A stretch of 64,000 nt of DNA from Medicago truncatula (Eukaryota; Streptophyta; Magnoliopsida; Fabales; Fabaceae), in assembly GCF_003473485.1 (NCBI RefSeq), contig NC_053044.1:53794091-53858090 (forward strand), written 5' to 3'. Shown here one piece after another: positions 23,705 to 33,507 of this stretch (the stretch's first letter is position 1; the number at the start of each line of letters is the position of its first letter). The translations under genes and the position numbers were made by a program. Below the pieces are notes generated by a model. It was not told the DNA's origin. It worked only from the letters and a program-made list of their open reading frames with translations, and did no database searches.

Positions 23705-24122
23705 GTAGTAAAAGACGTAATGATTCAGCGACAGTTAACTACCGAGGCAAAGAACTGGTGGTAGTTAACTATCGAGTTTCCTTCGGCAGTTAACTGCCGA
23801 TGCTCTGTTTGAAGAACAGAACAGACGTAGGAATTTCCAAAACTTCATTGTTGCGGTTTTGACTTCCATGGATGCGATTTTCACCAAGCTTAAGCCATTC
23901 AACCTATTTACAAACACAAAATCAAGTAAGTGCTTTGAATCCTATTGCATTGTTTTTTTTTATTGAATTGTTAGATTTTTGGGAAATTTTTTGACTTATT
24001 TAGGTTTTGTTGATTTTAGATTTTATGATGATTTTTGATTGATTTGTTAGATGTTGTTTAGAGTATAATTGATTGAATTGAGTTAGAAAATGTTAGGAAT
24101 TATTAGAAATTGTTAGGAATCT

Positions 24123-24350
24123 ATGGTAGAAATTTTGATCTGGTGTTTGCATCGTCTAGAAATGTCTCAGAAACAAGGCGATGCTGCTCAATTAAAAAAA
24201 AGAGAGGGTGAGAAGAAAAAAACTAAATCGACAGTGACATGGCACGAAATCGAATGTGATGGTTATGTTAAAAAAAAACGATTTGAAAGTACCGGTGTAC
24301 AACCATTCCAGGCTGAGGAGGAGCGGAAGGACATGTTATTTCTATCCTAA
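24123..24350 (+). CDS. Lysine-rich ORF in the 23.7 kb transposon, function unknown
   Basis: This is an open frame of 75 residues in the left half of the element. The middle reads KKREGEKKKTKSTVTWHEIECDGYVKKKRFE, very basic, followed by a short acidic segment. An upstream ATG-containing segment (about 23865-23925) ends at a GTAAGT-like donor, so this may be a downstream exon. The basic character would suit a nucleic-acid-binding protein, but there is no recognisable domain. Confidence that it is translated is low. Confidence 0.3.
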   Translation: MVEILIWCLHRLEMSQKQGDAAQLKKREGEKKKTKSTVTWHEIECDGYVKKKRFESTGVQPFQAEEERKDMLFLS

Positions 24351-24911
24351 ACCAAAAGCAGGTGCCCTAGGGACTGTCGAGGACAATCCAATTGACTTGT
24401 GTGACAAGGAAGATGATTGAATGAAATGGCTTGTAATGTCTAATTGTTTTGGATCTTTTATTTTGTTTTTTTTTTATATGTCGCGCATATTGGTACATTT
24501 TGGTTTACATTCTGGTACTTTGAATAAAGTTGCGTACTGAATAAATTCGATTAAAGTCGTGTATTGAATAATTTCAATTAAAGTTCTGTATTGAATAAAT
24601 CCGATTAAAGTTGCGCAAATACACAAAATCATTTAAAAAAATACACAATTTTATTTAGTTTTAATTTCATCAACATTACATTACATTCTACCTAAATATA
24701 TGTGGTATCATCATGATGTTGAATTTAAATTTAATTCATGAAAGTTTGTCGAAAATGTCGGAATTGAAGTGTCTTATACTTAGTGTAGTGATTTCCAACG
24801 CCCTTTGAAAAGTCAAATGAATGAAGAGAACACAACACGTGTATTCTACAAAATCAACTATATATGTGACCATATCGAATTCCTTCATATAAAATGAGTC
24901 ATCACGGAAAG

Positions 24912-25288
24912 GAATGCATTCCAAGAGGTTGCTTTGAGCTGAATCTTACTGCATGCCAACTGACAAGTTTCAATTGATAGAGGAGCATGATCCAGTTCAA
25001 AGAAACCCCTTAGAGGTGCATTCCCGTCATCACATAAAAAAAATGTATTCTAAGAGGTTGTTTTTAATTGATTTTACTGCCATGCCAACTGACAAGTTTC
25101 AATTGACAGAGGAGCACAATCCAATTCAAAACAACCCCTTTGAGGTGCATTCCCTGCATCACATAAAGGAATGCATTACATGAGGTTGCTTTGAACTTAA
25201 TCTTACTTCGCTACCAACTGACAAGTTTCAAATGACAAAGGAGCATGATCAAGCTCAAAAGAACCTCTTAGAGGTGCATTCCCTTCTG
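24912..25288. repeat. Three tandem repeats of about 128 bases between inverted arms
   Basis: Units starting at about 24913, 25042 and 25170 share AATGCATTCCAAGAGGTTG, CCAACTGACAAGTTTCAATT, GAGGAGCATGATCCA and TTAGAGGTGCATTCCC. Inverted arms flank the array: GAATTGAAGTGTCTTATACT at 24761 pairs with AGTATAAGACACTTCAATAC near 25410. The array therefore sits in the loop of a large stem. Confidence 0.8.
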
Positions 25289-25512
25289 GAACACTCATTC
25301 TATACGAAGGAATTCGATGTGGTAACCTATATAGTTGATTCTGCAGAATACATGTTGTGTTTTCTTAATCTTTTGACTTTTCAAAGAGGTTTGTAAATCA
25401 CTACATTCAGTATAAGACACTTCAATACCAACAACTTCAGCAAACTAACAAGAATTAAAATTAATTTCCAACAAAATAAAGACAATACATATGATGATAC
25501 CTAAACATAATT

Positions 25513-25845
25513 TTATGGCATAATCAAACCGTTCATAATATCTTCAGGCGATCTTAGCAACGTAGCTTCCAACTCAATTACCGGGAACATGCATTCCCGA
25601 TAATGTCTGGAGAACATGGTCCTCACGCAATCATTGTCCGTTAGCATTATCTTTTGGTCTTGCAAATATCTGGGACGTGCATACTGATGGTCATCCACCC
25701 TCCTCGTGTCTCTGGGGTTGAGTTCTTGATTGATTTCATTCAGTTGATCCTTGAGATCCTTTAGCGTGATATAGACCCGGACCTTGAACAAGTGACGGTT
25801 TCCACCGTTGAAACGTACTTGAGTTTTGAATAAACGAGGGTCCAT
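25513..25845 (-). CDS. Transposon-encoded protein, unrecognised family
   Basis: This is an open frame of 110 residues starting MDPRLFKTQVRFNGGNRHLFKV. It has LKDLKDQLNEINQELNPRDTRRVDDHQYARP, then DNDCVRTMFSRH and ELEATLLRSPEDIMNGLI. The arrangement (hydrophobic N-terminal strand, LNEIN...DTRRVD, then VRTMFS...IELEA) resembles a protein I have seen repeatedly beside Mutator-like or plant-mobile-domain elements in Medicago, but I cannot name a domain. The frame is clean and has balanced codon use compared with its AT-rich surroundings, which supports real coding. It is inside the 23.7-26.5 kb element and converges with the other ORF. Confidence 0.55.
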   Translation of the reverse strand: MDPRLFKTQVRFNGGNRHLFKVRVYITLKDLKDQLNEINQELNPRDTRRVDDHQYARPRYLQDQKIMLTDNDCVRTMFSRHYRECMFPVIELEATLLRSPEDIMNGLIMP

Positions 25846-26530
25846 TGTTTCAGATCTACACTATAAGAAATTAAACAATCGATGAAAAATTCATTCAAAC
25901 ATTTCATCAGACACTTGGAGTGCAAATTATACATAAACCCTAAAAATCATAACTATAACATAAACATGAAAAAAATTAACAAAATTAATCAACTTATATC
26001 TACTTTTAAAATGAATCATATGCTCTTACCTGTAAATCTACTCTAACACTAAAATTAAAAAAAAATAGAAAACACCAAAATTTAAATTAACCTAAAACTC
26101 ATAACTATAACATAAACATGCAAACATTTTAACAAAATTAATCAACTTAAATCTACTCTAAAAATGAATCATAATATGTAAGTATATTCAAAAACTAAAA
26201 TTACATATATTAAAAAAAAAAAACAATTTACATCAACCTAAAACTAAAATTATAAAAAAAGAAAAACAATTATAACAACTAAAATGTATATTAATAACAC
26301 TATGATTACTTACTTGTGATTTTGTTGAATAAATTTGGTTGAGATTTTTAGAGAGATTTTGAGAGAGATTTGAGAAATTTTGAGATTTTGAGAATAATAA
26401 TGGATGAGAGAGCTTCTGCCTGAATTTGTATCAGGATCGCATCGGTAGTTAACTACCGATGGATCCCGCAGCAGTTAACTACCGCCGTTTCTTTGAGCAT
26501 CGGCGGTTAAATACCACCGGGGCATTTCGG

Positions 26531-28675
26531 TCTTTTTGTGGTGTTTTTCAGCCTTATGTGATGTGTCAACAGCAAATTTCTGAAATTTTTAGTTTTGGGC
26601 CTTATTTTTTCATGTGAGCCCAATATTTGTCATGTTAGATACACAATTGCAAAAAGAAAATTGCTCTTTAAGCCTCAGCAATTGCTCTTTGGCACCTTAA
26701 AATTACCTTGATACTCTCCAATGACAGTTATCTATAGTTATTAAAGAGCAATTTTTAAAGCTTAGAACGATTATCTTGCAAAAATGGCATAAAAGATACA
26801 ATTGCATGCTTCGTTGGGTTAAACTTTCAGCAGTTATACACAGTCCTTCAAGTTATTTGAGATTGCTAAACCCTGGATCCCAATTAATTGCAGGGACTTT
26901 AGAGCATAATTAATTAATGGGGCTCTTACCTTGTCTAACACTAACTTAAGTAGGCTGCACCTTTGTTGTGGTGTGAGATGTTATGTGCAGTTTGGAAGAA
27001 GTGCTATACTAAAGCGCACACACTCTAGATTTTTATCCGTTACTTTGAAGTTTGAATTTATGTCCAATTATAGTGTGCTTTAGTCCCTCTATGAAGGTTT
27101 AAATAACATTTTGTTCACTATAAACATTTTGAATTTCGTTTTGTAGTCCCTTTTAAAAAAAAAAACCACTTCGTATTTAGTCACTCTAATATTTTTTTAA
27201 CAAGTTTTGGTATCTCTAATATTTTTCGTCACGACGTTTGGCCTCGCTTTTAAATAAGTTTTGGTATCTCTAATAGAAATGTTTTTTGCAATTTTTTTTT
27301 TCTTTCTTTCCAATGGATGAATTAAATATGAATTTTTAAATTTTCAATGCTTAAAAATTCATATTTTATTAACAAATTCTAAGTTTTTGTCGCATATATT
27401 GTTATAATATTATAAAAATCTTTGTAAGAACAATGTATTAAACAATGTGAAAGGGGAGGCATGAAAGAAATCTATACATCAAAGATCACACAAACTATCA
27501 ATGCATTGTAATTACTCTATTTTACACGTTTGGATTCTATAATTTGGTCGTGTAATCTACGTACTCTTCAAAACATGGATTCTTAATTCTAATTCTATAA
27601 TCAGGGTTGTTTCACTTAGTTTATGCAATTCTATATACCCCCATATTCTATGACTTATACGAGTAAAAATACCTAAAATAAACGTTCGAATTATTTAATT
27701 CAAACGTGTAATTTTTTTTCTTCTGCTGAGTCTTTTATCTTGATTTTTGCAATTTTACATGTTTTCAAATTACAGAAATTAGGTGTGTAAAAATACATAA
27801 AATACATGTTCGGATTATAAAATTCAAACGTGGATTTTATCGTAAAATTAGTTTACTAGATAAATAAAACGCCTCAGACCAAATATCAGCTCATAAAATT
27901 ATGATTTAATTGGACATCATAAGTTCAAAGCAACGGGGAAAAAAAATTAATAATATGATAACACAAATATATTAACCAACTAAATAGGTTTCTTCAAAAT
28001 ACTACAAAATATCGAGGTTTGAAACCAAATATACAAATACTACAAAATATACAAAAATACAATAAAAAACATTCTACTGCGTCAGGTGTTAAGGCAACTT
28101 GTGTATCCCTGAAGATCTCACACACAAAATTTCAAGTCCGGGTGGGTGCCCTTAGGTATATCCCCGCTAGTCAGTAACCTAACTGTTAAATATCTAGTAG
28201 GGACGCATCATGGGATGATTTATTTTTAAGAAACTACATGGGATAAAGTTAGTTTGAAAACCTCATTCCTTTTCTGTAGCAGCCTCTACAAGGGTCTTTT
28301 ACTCTGTTGGTCTTTATGGTTTTGTTTGTAAGTTTAGAAGAGAGAAGAAGGAAGAGCTTTGAGGATATAGGGGAAAATTGAGAAATCTCTTATATTTTTT
28401 AAAAGAGTATTATTTTTAGAGAGTGATAAATTAATGTTTGTGATTGATATATTTTTAATTTTTAAGAATATTATAAGAACATATATTAAATGTTCACATA
28501 AACTATCTCAAACCCCTCAAAAGTCTGTAACCAAAAAAAAAAAAAAAACCCCTCAAAAGTCAAAACCCTCATCCAATACAATTCTTTAGTTCCCCAAACG
28601 AGGAGTGTTTTATATTTTGAAGAAAAATAAGCTCCTAAAACCCCTCCTCCCAATGTCCTCTATTTTTTCCACTTA
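26531..28675. other. Spacer with minor repeats
   Basis: No gene is seen. AATTGCTCTTTAAGCC (about 26669) and TAAAGAGCAATTTTTAAAGC (about 26741) form a short inverted pair. Imperfect palindromes of the form ACGTTCGAATT...AATTCAAACGT occur at 27680-27710 and in variant form at about 27805-27835. Around 28076-28210 TTTCAAGTCCGGGTGG resembles an RNA polymerase III box B, so a SINE fragment is possible. TTTGGTATCTCTAAT occurs at about 27204 and 27258. Confidence 0.4.
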
Positions 28676-29005
28676 GAGCATCCACATCGGTATGGTCTTT
28701 ACCATTTAAGACCCGATACCTAATAGTATCCCAATATGGAAAAAAATATTGGGGGTCTCTTAAGACCGATGATCTCACTTAAGACCTCCAATCTTAAGTG
28801 GTCCCCACACCACTTTTTAATAAAATAATCATTATTTGAGTTGTTTTTGTTACTTTTCATTAATAAATAGTTATTGATGAGACTCATTTAAACCTATTGA
28901 TAGAGGATCTCGAATATACTATTATTAAAAAATAATAAAAAAGTGATGTGTTCATGTAAGACTCGTTTAAGACCTCAAATGTGAGGGTCTCCATTGTGGA
29001 TGCTC
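28676..29005. mobile_element. Harbinger/Tourist-type MITE, 330 bases, TTA target duplication
   Basis: It begins GAGCATCCACATCGG and ends CCATTGTGGATGCTC, inverted repeats differing at one or two positions. TTA is present on both sides (28673-28675 and 29006-29008), the 3-bp duplication expected for PIF/Harbinger elements. TTAAGACC and AAGACCTC recur in both orientations inside. Confidence 0.85.
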
Positions 29006-29008
29006 TTA

Positions 29009-29824
29009 CTCCTTCCTTTTTTTTTTTTTTTTTTTTCTTTTCAATACTCTCTCATTCCTTCCCGTCCAAACTCGCAAAGGAACACTTAGGCGTAGACATT
29101 AAATATGGATGTGATATACAAAAATGCCACCTCAAATATCGAGACATAACATCCCATGTTAGTAGAGCAAGGTTGTCTTCTTCCACTATCATCAACAAAA
29201 GATCCATATACTGAGCATTGTGGTTATGCTTATGTATGCTCGCTCTTCCTTTGGTTCCTCGACCTTCGGCTGCTCTTCTCAACACTTTGGCAGTGACTGA
29301 AATTTTATTCCCTTAACGCGAACGCGACTAGCAATTCTTTCCATTTCTTAAATATCGATTAAACGTGAGAAAATCAGAACAGACATCACATGAGAAATCA
29401 ATAATTCTACAACTTTGCATACATTTTGAATTTTATAAAGGCTTAATGTCATTTTGAGCATTAAATGTCATTTTAAAATAAGGGTCGTTTTAGCCAAAAA
29501 AAAATTGTTTCAAACTAAATGTCATTTTGAGTTTTCAATGCAATAATACATTTTCTTTTCAATTGTACCCTTCAATCAATAATAAATACATTACTTCCAA
29601 CATATTATTTTTTCTTTAATGAAAAACAAATCAATAGTTAATTAAGATAATTTGATAAAATAACTTTAAACGACATTCATTTTCTAGTGCAAAAAAAAAA
29701 ACGACATTCATTTAAAAATGGAGGGAGTATGAAATTGGCATGTATTTTTTGTAAAGTATACCAAATTGTATCCTTTTGTGCTTTTTTATTTAATAACACT
29801 AGACTTTTGACCCGTGCTACCGCA
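29009..29824. other. Spacer between the Harbinger MITE and the first large LTR
   Basis: A run of T lies at about 29017-29036. Near 29700-29730 AAACGACATTCATTTAAAAATGGAGGGAGTA looks like one end of a Stowaway element, but no partner end was found. No gene is visible. Confidence 0.4.
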
Positions 29825-30029
29825 TGTAACGCCCTATTTTATTATTTGATTTATTTTATTGAGTTTAGAGTATATTTATATGATTTATGTGATTTAAATG
29901 ACTATGTGGTGTGTTTTTATTTTATTAAGTGGTGTTATTTTATTATTTAATAGAATAAGATTTGAAAATAAAATAAGATTAAGTTGTGGGGGCTGTTTTG
30001 AAAATTAGAAGAGTTTAGTGGGATAAGTG

Positions 30030-30255
30030 GAAATATATGTTATTTGGTGTAGAAATATATATGTTATCAGGTGTAGAAATATATTTATTATTTGGTGTAG
30101 AAATATATATGTTATCAGGTGTAGAAATATATTTGTTATTTGGTGTAGAAATATATATGTTATCTGGTGTAGAAATATATTTCCTATTTGGTGTAGAAAT
30201 ATATATGTTATAGAAATATATTTGTTATAGAGATATATTTGTTAATTGTTATAGA
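30030..30255. repeat. 24-base minisatellite (GAAATATATNTGTTATNNGGTGTA)
   Basis: About seven 24-base units are followed by shorter ones, and two unit types (ATATATGTTATC and ATATTTGTTATT) largely alternate, giving a partial 48-base higher-order period. The sister LTR at 33.3 kb has a single unit at the matching place, so the array expanded after the copies separated. A (TA)n run follows at about 30270-30315. Confidence 0.9.
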
Positions 30256-30266
30256 AATATTTTATA

Positions 30267-30319
<53 letters not shown>

Positions 30320-30534
30320 TAGAATATTGAGACTTGAAGGGCAGATTTGGAAATAAGAGAAAATAATTAGGTTAAGGATTTATATAAAAGGGGAGCGTTA
30401 GAATTAGAAAACAAGGATTTCGTGAAACCTGTTTTTGGAGAAAAAGGGAGAAAACCAAGAGAAGAGAGAAGTCAGAGAAAAGGAGCAATCTTGTAGAGTC
30501 CGATCATCTAATTTAAGGTAAGGGTGAGACTAAC

Positions 30535-30920
30535 TATAACACCCAAGGCTGACGAGGGCGGGGAGTGATCGCCGGTGCACAAGGAACGACAATGAGCGGC
30601 TCCCGACAGCTTCTAGAGGAACCGAATCACGCCGGAATGAGAGGGATCCTGAGGCCTTGTATGTATGAGACTACTTGGTTGAAGGAAGGCTTATAAGAAT
30701 TGTTGGGTACTACCTATATCAACAAGATGCATCTTCTTTTTGGTAGCTCATTCCATAAGAACTCCACAGTTAAGCGTGCTTGACTTGGAGCAATTTTGGG
30801 ATGGGTGACCTACCGAGAAGTTTCCCGATAAGTGTGCGAGTGAGGACAAAACACGCTGAAAAGACTCGTGTTGGTTTGTGGGGTCAGTCGACAATGCTGA
30901 AAGCAGTCTGGGATGTTACA
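30535..30920 (+). mobile_element. Cassandra-like solo LTR carrying a 5S rRNA-like core
   Basis: This 386-base insertion starts TATAACACCC, ends GGATGTTACA and is flanked by CTAAC on both sides (30530-30534 and 30921-30925). The sister LTR shows the uninterrupted site GGACTAACCTTC at about 33714. The core contains a stretch closely matching plant 5S rRNA (see the separate entry). LTRs with an embedded 5S gene are the hallmark of the Cassandra TRIM retrotransposons. Only one LTR is present. The first base pair reads TA instead of TG, a point change. It is nested inside the first large LTR. Confidence 0.82.
30748..30828 (+). pseudogene. 5S rRNA-like segment with intact internal promoter boxes
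   Basis: CCATAAGAACTCCACAGTTA followed by AGCGTGCTTG and later GGGATGGGTGACC correspond to the central and 3' parts of plant 5S rRNA. The polymerase III A-box region AGTTAAGCGTGC (30768-30779) and the C-box region GGGATGGGTGACCT (30798-30811) look unchanged. The segment between them and the outer ends differ, and the 5' third of the 5S gene is not recognisable, so it is not a functional 5S gene. It belongs to the LTR described above. Confidence 0.8.
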
Positions 30921-33017
30921 CTAACTTTCTCTAATTCTAAGTTGTATAATTTTAAAATTGAGTTTAGCATGTTGTAGGTTGTAGTTATGGGAATTTGGGA
31001 ATTAGGTTTTGAAGTTGTAATTGGTTGTTAATAGAGTAGAAAATCTGTTGAATTTGTGTAGAATTGATGTTCGGATCATGAGTTATTCTTGGTGCAATAT
31101 TTTATATGGTTTTGAGTGCCTTAACATGTATAGAAATCGTTAGACAAGTTTTTGGATTAAATTTGGGCATAGGAAAGTTAAAATTGGGATTTTGGGGTGA
31201 AAAGTGGGTTTTTCCCGAGTTGCTCTCTGACAGCACGTCCTGTTTCATGTTCTTGCGTCTTTTTCACACGTTTCTGTTTTGTATTGGCCTTTGGTGTAAA
31301 CATAAAAGTTGTAGATAATTGAGTTAGCTTTCCAGTGGCTTTAGTTTGACGTGAAAATGATTTTTGGTTCTTGAGATATGATGAAAATACTCCAAGTAGG
31401 TCTTGGTGAAATCTTATGAAAATTCAGTATAACCATTTCTAAGTTAATCCAAAACTCATGGGATAATTCCAAACCTCAAAACTATAAGTACTAGGGGTTT
31501 AATTAAGGGGTTTAAGAGTATTTAACCTATGTTTTGATGGATCTAACTTGGTTTGACGTGAATATCTTTGTTGGATGATTTAATTATTATATGAATGTAT
31601 ATGAATATGATGATATATGAAGTTGATTTCTTATTTGAATGTACCTGTTGAAACTATGATGTTATATGATGTTATTAATGATTATTGTTGTTGGTTAATG
31701 TGAAATACATGTATTTATGTGGAAAAGGTATGATATAGAAAATAATATTGTTATACCATTCAAGTTGTTATTATTAATGATGCTATGTTGTGAAGTTGTA
31801 TGTTGCTGTCTCTGCTGTATTGATTATTAAATCATTAAGTTGCATATGTTAGTCAAAGTTGTCAAGTTTTAAGTTGTTGTTCCAAGATATTGGAGTCATA
31901 TAAGTTGTTGATGTTGTCCAAGTTGTAAGTTGTTGAGTCCATGCATATTCATTTGAAGTTGAGGGCTTGATGCTCTGTGAGCTTTTGCTCTTACGTTGAG
32001 GGCTAGATGCCCTATGAGTGTATTTATGCTCTTTATGTTGAGGGCTTGATGCCCTGGTTGGTACCACATGCATGATTAAGAAATTGAAGTTGCATATGTT
32101 GAGTTTAAGTTGTAGAAGTCGCATTGTCGTTGTCGTTAAGTTGTCATTTGTCAATGAGTTGTTAATAAAGAACTAAGTGAAGTATTAATACTTATTAATC
32201 GTTGTTGTTTATGTCGTTATGAGATGATGTTTATGAGGTATTGTTTATGTTGTTATAAGATGATGTTTATGATGTGTTGTTTATGTTGTTATATGATGAT
32301 GTTTATGATCTGATTATTATGTGCTATATGATGTTGTATATAATGTGATGAATATGAAGTTAATGATGATTAGAAGTTGGAAGAGTTATTAATGAAGTAT
32401 TATAAGAAGAGTTAATGTTATTAATTGATGAAGTTTAAGTTGTTAAATGATTTTGATGATTTATATGCTTATTATTATTGAATGTGAAATCTCACCCCTT
32501 CTGCTTGGAAATGTTGCCCTCACAATTAGGTAACTTGCAGGTAATTAAGATTAGCTGTGAAGTGAGTCGACTCTCTCACGTGTCGTCGTCTTAGGGTCGC
32601 TCTGATACGTAACGGGATGAGAATTTTTGTTGTTGCTTTCTATTCATTACGTATTATTTTATGAACTTTCATGAACATGTTGTTGGAATAACTTTAAGAG
32701 ATTTTATGTTGAGGCCTTGGTGTCAAGGTTGTTTTAAACGTTGAAATAATTTCCGCTGCGAAGTAATAAATGATATGATGTTTAAGTTGGACAATAAATA
32801 GTTAATTTACACGAATATCATTAAGCTCCATAAATATTTGCAAACCGTTTTATGTTGACAATAAAGTTTTAAGTGAAAGGATAAAGTGTTATGTTAACAG
32901 CAAGACACTAAAGTTTTATATGCCGCTTTTTTAGACAGAACCAATTTGAGCAATAAATTCGCAAAACACCTGCTTCAAATGCATTAATTGAGATGACTCT
33001 GTACATACTAACAATAC

Positions 33018-33313
33018 TCCCGATATCATAAATGTTGGTGCGACTGGCATGCTCAAAAATGGGTTGTTATGAGTTTCGAAAGATAGACTAAAACTTAAGG
33101 CTATAGAGATGCATGATTTCAGCCATAAATCAAAACTATTTCAATTCCCCCTATATCATAAATGTTGGTGCGCCATCCATGCCAAAAAATGGGTTGTTGT
33201 GAGATTTGAAAGCTAAACTAAAACTTAAGACTATAGAGATGCATGATTTCAGCCCTACATCAAAAAAGACTTTCAATCACCTCTATGTCATAAATGTTGG
33301 TGCGCCTGGTATG
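33018..33313. repeat. Tandem repeats interrupted by the solo LTR
   Basis: CATAAATGTTGGTGCG recurs at 33027, 33157 and 33299 (spacings 130 and 142), with shared GGGTTGTTRTGAG, CTAAAACTTAAG and CTATAGAGATGCATGATTTC blocks. The third unit is cut after GTATG by the LTR that starts at 33314. Confidence 0.88.
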
Positions 33314-33458
33314 TGTAACGCCCGATTTTATTTATTTAATTATTTTATTGAGTTTAGAGTCCTTTAGAGTAATTTGTTTAATTTATTGTGATGTGTGTTA
33401 TATTTGTGTTATATGCTGGCGTTTTTAGTAGCATATTATATTATGTTATTTGGTGTAG

Positions 33459-33507
<49 letters not shown>

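Larger units (their letters stand above)
23705..26530. mobile_element. Unclassified 2.8 kb transposon with triple-palindrome ends
   Basis: Each end carries three palindromes built on CGGYAGTTAACTRCCG. On the left they lie in 23720-23800; on the right in 26440-26520. The right end in reverse aligns with the left over roughly 90 bases, so these are terminal inverted repeats. The element carries two convergent coding blocks: a plus-strand one ending at 24350 and a minus-strand one at 25845-25513. Between them, arms at about 24740-24911 and 25289-25450 are inverted copies of each other and bracket three tandem repeats. I could not define a target duplication or place it in a known superfamily; a Mutator relative is possible because the minus-strand product resembles proteins of such elements. 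Confidence 0.65.
29825..32812 (+). mobile_element. Large LTR, first copy, truncated at the 3' end
   Basis: It starts TGTAACGCCCTATTTTATT and shares long collinear blocks with the 33314-35796 LTR: GGAGAAAAAGGGAGAAAACC, GTAGAGTCCGATCATCTAAT, AGTTAGCTTTCCAGTGGCTT, GAGATATGATGAAAATACTCCAAG, GAAATCTCACCCCTTCTG, GCTCTGATACGTAAC and TTTCCGCTGC. Similarity stops near 32812, so the expected ...GGGGTATTACA end is missing and no target duplication can be seen. It is enlarged by a minisatellite (30030-30255) and by a nested 5S-bearing LTR (30535-30920). No internal retrotransposon region is attached. Confidence 0.8.

Noticed and set aside
30027..30230. Open frame encoding a repeated YVIRCRNIF-type peptide
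   Set aside because: It is the translation of a 24-base minisatellite inside an LTR; the repeat length is a multiple of three, so the frame stays open by chance.
30748..30828. Functional 5S rRNA gene
   Set aside because: The 5' third of 5S is missing and several conserved positions differ; it is a 5S-derived segment within an LTR.
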